5,363 bases of DNA from an uncultured Candidatus Methylacidiphilales bacterium (GTDB lineage: Bacteria; Verrucomicrobiota; Verrucomicrobiia; Methylacidiphilales; CALFVM01). The stretch lies in assembly GCA_937928665.1 (NCBI GenBank), contig CALFVM010000293.1, forward strand, positions 1 through 5,363, written 5' to 3'. The notes under the pieces were generated by a model. That model was not told where the DNA came from. It did no database searches and saw nothing but the letters and a program-made list of their open reading frames with translations. Position numbers and translations under genes: made by a program. Of this stretch, positions 1 through 5,363 are shown in pieces. Numbering within the stretch: position 1 is the first letter of the stretch; each line of letters opens with the position of its first letter.

Positions 1-7
1 ATCCACC

Positions 8-751
8 ATGCCTTCACTTCATCCTCTCCACGCCCCACAAAATCACGCCTCTTCCGTTCCTGTCAACGCCCCCGCTCTCGCCGTTGATCACCTCACCCGC
101 ATCTACCGCTCCGGCGGCCACCGCCTGACCGTTGTCAATCAGGTCTCCTTCACTATCGCCCCGGGCGAAACCTGCGCCATTGTTGGACCTTCCGGCAGCG
201 GAAAGACCACCCTCCTCGGGCTCTGCGCCGGACTTGACCTCCCCGATCACGGCAGCGTCCACATCGCCGGTCAGGACCTGGCCGCCCTCGACGAAGACGG
301 GCGGGCTTCGCTCCGCCGCCGCCTGGTTGGTTTCGTTTTCCAAAACTTCCAACTCCTCCCCACCCTGACCGCGTTGGAAAACGTCCTCGTCCCCCTGGAA
401 CTCCTCGGCCAATCCGGCGCGGCCGATCGCGCCTCCGCTCTCCTCGCCAGCGTCGGCCTGGCCGAACGAGCCTCCCATTATCCAGCCCAGCTCTCCGGCG
501 GCGAACAACAACGGGTCGCCCTCGCCCGCGCCTTCATCCATCAACCCCGGATTCTCTTTGCGGATGAGCCCACCGGCAACCTCGACACCGCCACCGGCGG
601 CCCCATCGAGGACATGCTCTTCCAGCTTAACCAGGAGCACGGCACCGCCCTCGTCCTCGTCACCCACGACCCCGCTCTGGCCCGGCGCGCCGGGCGCGTC
701 CTGACCATGCGGGCCGGAACCTTGTCTGAATCCCCCAACCCCGCCCCCTGA
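8..751 (+). CDS. ABC transporter ATP-binding protein, YbbA/LolD/MacB type
   Basis: This is the cytoplasmic ATPase subunit of an ABC transporter (247 aa). All hallmark motifs are present: Walker A GPSGSGKTT (residues 60-68), Q-loop glutamine 112 in FVFQNFQ, signature LSGGEQQR (162-169), Walker B ILFADE (182-187) with catalytic Glu187, D-loop NLD (191-193) and switch His220 in LVTHD. The stretches GFVFQNFQLLPTLTALENV and PAQLSGGEQQRVALARAF are typical of the YbbA/LolD branch and closest in my memory to E. coli YbbA. That branch partners FtsX/MacB-like permeases and often drives extrusion or lipoprotein release rather than uptake. No permease is in the window; it may lie upstream. The ATG at 8 gives an N-terminal extension of about 22 residues before the domain. 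Only seven bases upstream are visible, without a Shine-Dalgarno site, so an earlier start cannot be excluded. The next gene follows after 54 bases on the same strand. Confidence 0.93.
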   Translation: MPSLHPLHAPQNHASSVPVNAPALAVDHLTRIYRSGGHRLTVVNQVSFTIAPGETCAIVGPSGSGKTTLLGLCAGLDLPDHGSVHIAGQDLAALDEDGRASLRRRLVGFVFQNFQLLPTLTALENVLVPLELLGQSGAADRASALLASVGLAERASHYPAQLSGGEQQRVALARAFIHQPRILFADEPTGNLDTATGGPIEDMLFQLNQEHGTALVLVTHDPALARRAGRVLTMRAGTLSESPNPAP

Positions 752-805
752 ACCCAAAACTTAAAGCTTGAAACCCCTCGGTTCGGACGCGATAGCCCTT
801 ACCTC

Positions 806-2782
806 ATGGGCACCGACCTTGCGCGCCTTGGACTCGGAGGATTTCTTCTCCTTGCCGCCTCCGCCACCCTCCTCCTGACCGACTATCTGCATCGGGAAGC
901 CCGCGCGGCCGGGGACGGCCAAATCAAACGGGTTGCTCTAGTCCGCCACGCTTCCCAACCCATCCTGGAAGATGGCGCACGGGGCGTCCGCCGTGGCCTT
1001 GCCAGCGGTGGTTGGCTCCAGGGCCGGAACCTCGACCTCGTCGAGTTCAATGCCGAAGGTGATATGGGCACCGCCAATGCCATCGCCAGTGAAGTCGTCA
1101 GCGGGAAGTTCGACCTTGTCATCACCCTGACCACTCCCAGCCTGAAGACCGTTGCCAATGCCAACCGCAGCAGACGCGTGCCCCATATTTTCGGCCTGGT
1201 CACCGACCCGATCGCCTCCGGCGTCGGCATCTCCGAACTCGGGCCCGGAGGCAATCCGGCCCACCTGACCGGCATTGGGACCAAGCAGCCCGTCCCGGAA
1301 GCCTTCCAGCTTCTCCGCCAACTCCGCCCCGGCATCACCCGCGTCGGCGTGGCCTGGAACCCCACTGAGGCTAACTCGGAAGCCAACACCAAAATGGCCC
1401 GGGCCGTTTGCGACCAGCTTGGAATCGAACTGCTCGAGGTCAACGTCGAAAACTCCTCGGGTGTCGCCGAAGCTGTCGCCTCCCTGGCCAGTCGGGGTGC
1501 CCAGGCCATTTGGGTCGGGGGCGATGTCACCGTCCTCACCGCCGTCGATGCCGCTATCGGCGTGGCCCGGCGCAACCGGATCCCCGTTTTCTCCGTCATC
1601 CCTCCCAACGTCGAACGCGGTGCCCTCTTCGACCTCGGTGCCGACTACGAGGAAGTCGGGCGTCTGACCGGCGAAGTCGCTGCCCGCGTCCTTTCGGGCG
1701 AGGTCCCCGGCGACATCCCCGTGTCCAACATCCTGCCCCAGCAACTGCTGCTCAACCCAGCCGCTCTTGCAGGTCTGCGTGACTCGTGGTCCTTCCCCGA
1801 ATCGGTCCGCGAGCAGGCCACCGTCATCCTTGGCGAGCGCGATGACCGTCGCGCCACCACCCTCCCGCCGCCCCCGCCCGGCCGCACTTTCCGCGTCAAT
1901 GTCATCAGCTATGTCGATACAGCCGCCGTTGAAGATGCCATTCACGGTATCCGACGCGGCTTGGCTGAAGCCGGTTGGACCGATGCCATTCGGCTCCATG
2001 TTCAAGCCGCCCAAGGCGATCTTGGCGTCCTCAACAGCATGGTCGATGCCTCCGTGGCCGCCCACGTGGATCTCATCATTCCCATCACCACCCCGGCTCT
2101 CCAGGCCTGCCTCAACAAAGTCTCCCGCCAGCCTGTTGTCTTTTGCGTCGTGGCCGATGCCCGCGCCGCTGGTGCCATCGCACCCGACGGCACCCAACGC
2201 CCTAACCTCACCGGCAGCACCGTCATGTCACCCTTTGTCGAAATGGTCGATCTCATCCGTCGCCACTTCCCCGCCTGGCGTCGCATCGGCACGCTCTTCA
2301 CGCCCGGCGAAATCAATTCGGTCACCTACGAAAAAATCTTCTCCGAAACCGCCCGCCAGGCCGGGTTGGAACTGATCACCGTCCCCGCCAACACCGCCAA
2401 TGACGTTCCCGATGCCGCCGCCGCCCTCGCCGGCATGCGCCTCGACGCGATCGTCCAAATCTCCGATAGCCTCACCAGCACCACCTTCTCCAGCATCGCC
2501 CAGGCCGCCCAACGCGCCAAGCTTCCCCTCTTCACCTTCAACAGCCCTCAATCCAATCAGGGCGCATGGCTCACCTACGCCCGGGACTTTGAACAATCCG
2601 GAGCCGACGCCGCCACCCTCGCCATCCGCGTGCTCACGGGCACCCCGCCGTCGGAGCTCCCCATCCAGCCCGTCAGCAAACTCACTCTCACCCTCAACCC
2701 CGACTTCGCCGCCCGCCACGGGGTCATCTTTCCGCCGGAACTCCGGGCTCTTGCCCGACCATCAACCCTCCCATCCCGTTGA
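806..2782 (+). CDS. Tandem two-domain ABC substrate-binding protein (TrpX-like), membrane-anchored or exported
   Basis: The 658-residue protein carries two copies of the ABC_sub_bind fold (TrpX/COG2984-like family, known for aromatic amino acid and related ligands), so it is about twice the usual length. Residues 8-25 form one hydrophobic segment, either an uncleaved anchor or a signal peptide, placing the rest in the periplasm. Domain 1 spans about 41-325 and domain 2 about 362-648, joined by a linker containing PPPPPG (354-359). The copies align by eye: GARGVRRGLASGGW (57-70) with IHGIRRGLAEAGW (379-391), FDLVITLTTPSL (102-113) with VDLIIPITTPAL (421-432), and the ligand-pocket style motif NPTEANS (185-191) with TPGEINS (499-505). 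They have diverged substantially, so the duplication is old. The frame is open back to the upstream stop, but ATG 806 is the only ATG, GTG or TTG start in it. No Shine-Dalgarno site is visible. The ligand cannot be read from the sequence. Confidence 0.88.
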   Translation: MGTDLARLGLGGFLLLAASATLLLTDYLHREARAAGDGQIKRVALVRHASQPILEDGARGVRRGLASGGWLQGRNLDLVEFNAEGDMGTANAIASEVVSGKFDLVITLTTPSLKTVANANRSRRVPHIFGLVTDPIASGVGISELGPGGNPAHLTGIGTKQPVPEAFQLLRQLRPGITRVGVAWNPTEANSEANTKMARAVCDQLGIELLEVNVENSSGVAEAVASLASRGAQAIWVGGDVTVLTAVDAAIGVARRNRIPVFSVIPPNVERGALFDLGADYEEVGRLTGEVAARVLSGEVPGDIPVSNILPQQLLLNPAALAGLRDSWSFPESVREQATVILGERDDRRATTLPPPPPGRTFRVNVISYVDTAAVEDAIHGIRRGLAEAGWTDAIRLHVQAAQGDLGVLNSMVDASVAAHVDLIIPITTPALQACLNKVSRQPVVFCVVADARAAGAIAPDGTQRPNLTGSTVMSPFVEMVDLIRRHFPAWRRIGTLFTPGEINSVTYEKIFSETARQAGLELITVPANTANDVPDAAAALAGMRLDAIVQISDSLTSTTFSSIAQAAQRAKLPLFTFNSPQSNQGAWLTYARDFEQSGADAATLAIRVLTGTPPSELPIQPVSKLTLTLNPDFAARHGVIFPPELRALARPSTLPSR

Positions 2783-3642
2783 TCCTCGTCCACGATTCCC
2801 GTTGTTGTAGCTATCGGGCCGCCTCGCATCCCGAAAATCCGGAACGGATCTCCGCAACCTACCAACACCTCAAAGCCAACCGGGACCTTTTCCTCGAATG
2901 GCTCGGGCCTGATTCCGTGACCGACGACGACCTCCTCCGCGTTCACACCCTGGCTGCTCTCGAGACCTTGCGCCAGCGGCAGGCATCCTTTGACAACGAC
3001 ACCCCCTGGTTCCCTGACATCGACTCCCTTGCCCGTCTCTCCGCCGGCGCCGCCCTTCGCGCCATGCGGGCTGCGCGCCGAGGGCACCCAGCCTTCAGCC
3101 TCATGCGCCCCCCCGGCCATCACGCCACGCCCGACGGACCCATGGGCTTTTGCTATCTCAACAATATCGCGGTGGCCGCTTTGGCCGCGCTGGCCGAGGG
3201 TGAACCCTCCGTCGCTGTCTTTGACTTCGATGTTCATCATGGCAACGGCACCGAAGCTATCCTTCTCAATCGTCCCGGCACCTTCTTCACCTCCGTCCAC
3301 CAATTTCCCTGTTATCCCGGCAGCGGTGGTCAACACCGATCCAAACGCTGCCGCAATCACCCCATTCCCCCCCACTCCACCCGCCAAGACCACATGAACA
3401 TTCTCCGCCAGGCTTGGGATGAACTTCTCTCCACCCGCCCCGCACTTATTGCCGTCTCCGCTGGATTTGACGCCTACGAATTCGATCCTCTCGCCCACTG
3501 TTCGCTGCGCGAAGCGGACTTCCGTGAAATCGGATCCTGGCTTCACGGCCACCGCGCCTTTGCCGTGCTTGAAGGTGGCTACAGTGCCCGCCTCCCCAGC
3601 CTCATCTCCGCTTTTCTCGAAGGCTGGGACCACGGCCCCTAA
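2779..3642 (+). CDS. Zinc-dependent deacetylase, histone deacetylase / acetylpolyamine amidohydrolase family
   Basis: This 287-residue cytoplasmic hydrolase should remove acetyl groups from an acetyl-lysine, acetylpolyamine or similar amide. Family marks in order are HPENPER (17-23), the general-base histidine pair in RPPGHHATP (His114-His115), zinc ligands Asp151 and His153 in FDFDVHHGNGT, SVHQFPCYPG (172-181), third zinc ligand Asp231 in SAGFDA, and the transition-state tyrosine Tyr268 in LEGGY. The catalytic set is complete, so activity is expected. Length is slightly below the usual 300-350. The active-site loop reads PIPPHST where many relatives have PPGT. The start is TTG at 2779, which overlaps the TGA of the binding protein by four bases. 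No ATG or GTG start is near, and the family N-terminus begins right there. This argues for translational coupling. The substrate is unknown; bacterial members include acetoin-utilisation AcuC-like proteins, polyamine deacetylases and protein deacetylases. Confidence 0.93.
   Translation: MILVHDSRCCSYRAASHPENPERISATYQHLKANRDLFLEWLGPDSVTDDDLLRVHTLAALETLRQRQASFDNDTPWFPDIDSLARLSAGAALRAMRAARRGHPAFSLMRPPGHHATPDGPMGFCYLNNIAVAALAALAEGEPSVAVFDFDVHHGNGTEAILLNRPGTFFTSVHQFPCYPGSGGQHRSKRCRNHPIPPHSTRQDHMNILRQAWDELLSTRPALIAVSAGFDAYEFDPLAHCSLREADFREIGSWLHGHRAFAVLEGGYSARLPSLISAFLEGWDHGP
3595..3628. repeat. Inverted repeat, 8-bp perfect arms, at the 3' end of the deacetylase gene
   Basis: CCCAGCCT (3595-3602) and AGGCTGGG (3621-3628) are exact reverse complements separated by 18 bases. 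The repeat lies in the last codons of the deacetylase gene, just before the point where the two convergent operons meet. A GC-rich hairpin here could slow or end transcription on either strand, but no T tract follows on either side, so it is not a canonical terminator. It may also be chance in GC-rich coding DNA. Confidence 0.3.
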
Positions 3643-3654
3643 CCCGCCATCGTC

Positions 3655-3996
3655 TCAGCCCGGTGGCCAGTTCATCGCCCGCCCGCCCAACACATGTACG
3701 TGGAGGTGCGGGACCGTTTCCCCGCCATCCGGCCCGTTATTGATGACTATCCGAAACCCCGACTCGCCAAGGCCCTCGCGCCGGGCAACCTCCGCGGCGG
3801 CCAACAGGAGTTCGCCCAACACACCCTGTTCCGCGCTGGTCGCTGCCGCCAACCGGGCAATCGGCTTTTTAGGCACGACGAGAACATGAGCCGGTGCCGC
3901 CGGATGAATATCCCGAAAGGCGATCCATCGATCTCCCTCCGCCACCACGTCGGCCGGTAACTCGCGGTCGATAATCTTTTCAAACACCGTTTTCAT
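3655..3996 (-). CDS. HIT-family (HINT-like) nucleotide-binding hydrolase
   Basis: This small 113-residue cytoplasmic protein is of the histidine-triad family, Hint branch, whose members hydrolyse nucleoside phosphoramidates such as AMP-lysine and related adenylates. The triad motif HLHVH is at residues 97-101, inside ETVPHLHVHVLGGR; His99 would be the nucleophile by family analogy. Other family marks are the N-terminal TVFEKIIDRELPAD (3-16), AFRDIHPAAPAHVLVVPKKP (26-45), INNGPDGGE (85-93) and the C-terminal MNWPPG (108-113). Length is normal. The ATG at 3996 gives the expected family N-terminus. It begins five bases after the stop of the upstream 183-residue gene, so it is very likely the last gene of an nrdR operon. 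GAGGG lies only two bases before the ATG, too close for a standard ribosome site. Its stop is 12 bases from the stop of the convergent deacetylase gene. Confidence 0.95.
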   Translation of the reverse strand: MKTVFEKIIDRELPADVVAEGDRWIAFRDIHPAAPAHVLVVPKKPIARLAAATSAEQGVLGELLLAAAEVARREGLGESGFRIVINNGPDGGETVPHLHVHVLGGRAMNWPPG

Positions 3997-4001
3997 CGCC
4001 C

Positions 4002-4553
4002 TCAGACAATAACCAAATCCACGGGCAGGCGAGAACTTCCATGCAATTGCTGACGGGTAAAGGCCACAATTTCATCGCTCAACGCCTCGCAACGTGACCG
4101 CCATGTTTTTGACCCGCCCAAAATCTTGACGCAGGGACGGATCCCTTCCAGCCGGACACCACGAACAACCACATCCACCGCTTCATCCAACCGGTAACGC
4201 AACAGACGAAAAAAGAGCAGTTCCAATCCGGCCTGACGCGCCAGGTCAGGCAGGTAAATACTCACCCGCGGTGCCACAATCGTCGCCCGCCTCGCAATCT
4301 CCCCGCAGCCAATGCCCCGCAGCGAGCAGCGGAGCACCTCCGTTAACTGCTCCGTCGTGATGGTCTGCCCCTCAAACTCCGTCTCCAAATAATGGCCGAT
4401 GGCTTTCGCCACGTCTCCTGACCAACTCCAGTCCCGCGCCCCGGCACATTCGGCCGAAGCCGCCAGAGACTCTGCCAGCCAGCCTACCGAAAGCGGCACC
4501 GAGCGGCAATTTCGCCATTGCACCATCGGCAGCCGTTGACCCGGAGCAATCAT
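4002..4553 (-). CDS. Uncharacterised protein co-encoded with NrdR
   Basis: I do not recognise this 183-residue protein as a named family. It has no signal peptide or clear membrane segment and looks cytoplasmic. Residues 47-92 read like helices of a small nucleotide-binding-type domain (DVAKAIGHYLETEFEGQTI, then TTEQLTEVLRCSLRGIG). They faintly recall the ATP-cone of NrdR and ribonucleotide reductases, but this is a weak visual resemblance. Later segments LPDLARQAGLELLFFRLLRY (101-120) and RPCVKILGGSKTWRSRC (139-155) look conserved in style, and a helix with LSDEIVAFTRQQL (158-170) ends the fold. There are six cysteines (16, 36, 76, 83, 141, 155) but no paired CxxC, so a zinc site is not evident. 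The ATG overlaps the nrdR TGA as ATGA, which indicates coupled translation and makes the gene real. I suspect a lineage-specific partner or accessory of NrdR; that is inference. Confidence 0.8.
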   Translation of the reverse strand: MIAPGQRLPMVQWRNCRSVPLSVGWLAESLAASAECAGARDWSWSGDVAKAIGHYLETEFEGQTITTEQLTEVLRCSLRGIGCGEIARRATIVAPRVSIYLPDLARQAGLELLFFRLLRYRLDEAVDVVVRGVRLEGIRPCVKILGGSKTWRSRCEALSDEIVAFTRQQLHGSSRLPVDLVIV

Positions 4554-5011
4554 GGTTTGGCCGCCAGATGAAGATTCTGCACCTCGTCCACGAACTCGTT
4601 AATATCCTTGAAGTTGCGATACACCGAAGCAAACCGGACGTAGGCTACTTCATCGATCTTTCTCAACCCCGCCATGATCCCTTCCCCAATCTCACGCGCC
4701 GGTATCTCTTTACTGAATCGCTTCTCCAAATCCTCGATCAGACTGTCCGCCAGCTTCTCCAAAACATCCGGCTTAACCGGCCGCTTCTCGCACGCTCGAT
4801 AAATCCCACTCACCATCTTCTTCCGGTCAAAGGTTTCATAGCGCCCGTCCCGCTTCACTACTTTCAAATCCTCACGTTCAATCTCCTCGTACGTCGTAAA
4901 CCGGTAATTACACCCCAAGCATTCGCGACGCCGCCGGATGACCGCCCCGTCTTTCCACGAACGGGAATCGATGACTTTATCCTCCATTCCCCCACATTTT
5001 GGACAGCGCAT
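4550..5011 (-). CDS. nrdR: Transcriptional repressor NrdR
   Basis: NrdR is the zinc-finger and ATP-cone regulator that represses ribonucleotide reductase genes by sensing ATP/dATP. The protein has the full family layout in 153 residues: N-terminal MRCPKCGG with zinc cysteines Cys3, Cys6, Cys31 and Cys34 (CPKC and CLGC), the basic segment VIRRRREC (24-31), RFTTYEEIE (37-45), and an ATP-cone from about residue 49, starting VVKRDGRYETFDRKKM and ending near SVYRNFKDINEF. The frame is open 13 codons further upstream to an ATG at 5050, but the invariant family start MRCPKCG and normal length fix the start at 5011. No good Shine-Dalgarno site precedes it, and a predicted transcript start lies only a dozen bases upstream. 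It is first in a leftward operon with an unknown gene (4-base overlap) and a HIT hydrolase. No ribonucleotide reductase gene is in the window. Confidence 0.97.
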   Translation of the reverse strand: MRCPKCGGMEDKVIDSRSWKDGAVIRRRRECLGCNYRFTTYEEIEREDLKVVKRDGRYETFDRKKMVSGIYRACEKRPVKPDVLEKLADSLIEDLEKRFSKEIPAREIGEGIMAGLRKIDEVAYVRFASVYRNFKDINEFVDEVQNLHLAAKP

Positions 5012-5025
5012 ACAATATGTAGTGT
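5010..5025 (-). promoter_or_regulatory. Candidate NrdR box at the nrdR start codon
   Basis: Read on the minus strand the 16 bases are ACACTACATATTGTAT. Against the published NrdR-box consensus acaCwAtATaTwGtgt this matches 14 of 16 positions, including every strongly conserved one (the C, A, AT, T and G core). The site overlaps the first two bases of the nrdR ATG and the likely transcription start. Bound NrdR there should block its own operon. NrdR boxes usually come as pairs about 31 bases centre to centre; the expected upstream position shows no second good box. Confidence 0.6.
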
Positions 5026-5029
5026 CCCT

Positions 5030-5060
5030 TTTAAAAAACACACCCATCAACTTGGGTCAA
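5030..5060 (-). promoter_or_regulatory. Possible promoter of the nrdR operon
   Basis: On the minus strand TTGACC (5060-5055) resembles a -35 element (TTGACA). TTTAAA (5035-5030) resembles a -10 element at four of six positions, with a 19-base spacer, which is longer than ideal. Transcription would start near 5023, inside the candidate NrdR box and about a dozen bases from the nrdR ATG. The short leader fits the missing ribosome-binding site. The region is locally AT-rich against a GC-rich background. It is an eye-based call. Confidence 0.35.
5042..5057. repeat. Short inverted repeat in the nrdR promoter region
   Basis: ACCCA (5042-5046) and TGGGT (5053-5057) are exact reverse complements around a six-base centre. 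The repeat overlaps the proposed -35 element and spacer of the nrdR promoter, so it could be an operator half-site pair for another regulator. Arms of five bases occur by chance often, and this does not match an NrdR box. Confidence 0.2.
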
Positions 5061-5199
5061 GCGGTTTCATTTCCTTTTTTCCTGTCAGCCTGTAATCTCC
5101 TCGCTCGTCTCCCCACGCCCGGCTCAACCGCACCTTCGTTCGTTACCTGCCGATTCATGCTTTTCCCCACACCCGACCTTGTATACGATTGCCTCTGAA

Positions 5200-5363
5200 A
5201 TGACCCAAAAGCTCCTCCTCCCTCTCGCTGGGGCGGCCCTACTCGCCGCCTGCGCCTCAAAAGATGAAACGGCTGTCCGCTACGATTACCCGCCCCCATC
5301 CTCGCCAAATCAAACTCTCTACGACCCGCCCACCGCACCGACCCAGACCGGCGGATACACCTA
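5200..5363 (+). CDS. N-terminal fragment of a lipoprotein, runs off the window
   Basis: The ATG at 5200 opens a frame that is still open at the window end (54 full codons). The first residues MTQKLLLPLAGAALLAAC form a classic lipoprotein signal peptide: Lys4, a hydrophobic stretch (5-17) and the lipobox LAAC with lipidated Cys18. Position +2 is alanine, so by the E. coli sorting rule it would go to the outer membrane. After the cysteine comes a charged patch (SKDE) and then a Pro-, Tyr- and Thr-rich low-complexity stretch (YDYPPPSSP, YDPPTAPTQ), probably a flexible tether before a domain that lies outside the window. Function cannot be told. No Shine-Dalgarno site precedes it; TATACG at 5182-5187 could be a -10 element, with no convincing -35. 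It is transcribed divergently from nrdR, with 188 bases between the two starts. Confidence 0.8.
   Translation, partial: MTQKLLLPLAGAALLAACASKDETAVRYDYPPPSSPNQTLYDPPTAPTQTGGYT

Noticed and set aside
14..757. Minus-strand frame as long as the ABC ATPase gene
   Set aside because: It mirrors the ATPase gene almost exactly in extent and has no family features.
752..805. Possible terminator or small gene between the ATPase and the binding protein, with a palindromic AAGCTT
   Set aside because: The palindrome is only six bases, no hairpin with a T tract forms, and no start codon exists in the frame that reads into the next gene.
938..2197. Long open frame of 419 codons on the minus strand opposite the binding-protein gene
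   Set aside because: It is a shadow frame caused by C/G-ending codons in the real gene. Its translation is Gly/Asp-rich without any recognisable motif, while the plus-strand frame has clear family motifs throughout.
3301..3400. Possible frameshift in the deacetylase after SVHQFPCYPG, where the sequence becomes Arg/His-rich
   Set aside because: The same frame continues into RNHPIPPHSTR and then SAGFDA and LEGGY at normal spacing, so the gene is intact and this is loop variation.
2575..3633. Minus-strand frame of 352 codons opposite the deacetylase gene
   Set aside because: It covers a gene with a complete catalytic motif set on the other strand, crosses two genes, and encodes low-complexity Gly/Val-rich sequence.
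5012..5050. Longer NrdR start at ATG 5050, adding 13 residues
   Set aside because: NrdR proteins begin at MRCPxC. The extra residues are not family-like and the stretch holds the candidate promoter and NrdR box.
5057..5338. Minus-strand frame across the intergenic region and the lipoprotein start
   Set aside because: It is opposite a convincing lipoprotein signal peptide, overlaps the nrdR promoter region, and its Arg/Gly-rich product has no recognisable features.

Overview
The window is GC-rich, tightly packed bacterial DNA. Codons strongly favour C or G in the third position, genes lack clear Shine-Dalgarno sites, and stop/start codons overlap. Together with the gene content this suggests a Gram-negative bacterium, most likely Verrucomicrobiota (Opitutae-like). 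That placement is an impression from protein style and codon use, not a proven assignment. No mobile element, CRISPR array, tRNA or rRNA was seen, and no gene-free stretch exceeds about 190 bases.

Layout: a rightward block (8-3642) holds three genes. The first is a YbbA/LolD-type ABC ATPase. The second is a large membrane-anchored or exported protein with two tandem TrpX-type substrate-binding domains. The third is a zinc-dependent deacetylase of the histone deacetylase/acetylpolyamine amidohydrolase family, whose TTG start overlaps the stop of the binding protein. A leftward block (5011-3655) converges on it with 12 bases between stop codons. It encodes NrdR, the repressor of ribonucleotide reductase genes, then an unrecognised 183-residue protein that overlaps nrdR by four bases, then a HIT-family nucleotide-binding hydrolase. 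To the right, transcribed divergently from nrdR, the first 54 codons of a lipoprotein run off the window end.

The rightward block looks like an uptake or sensing system with an intracellular deacetylase attached, but its permease is not in the window. The leftward block looks nucleotide-related. The best regulatory signal is a 16-base sequence at the nrdR start codon that matches the NrdR-box consensus at 14 of 16 positions, which suggests that NrdR represses its own operon.
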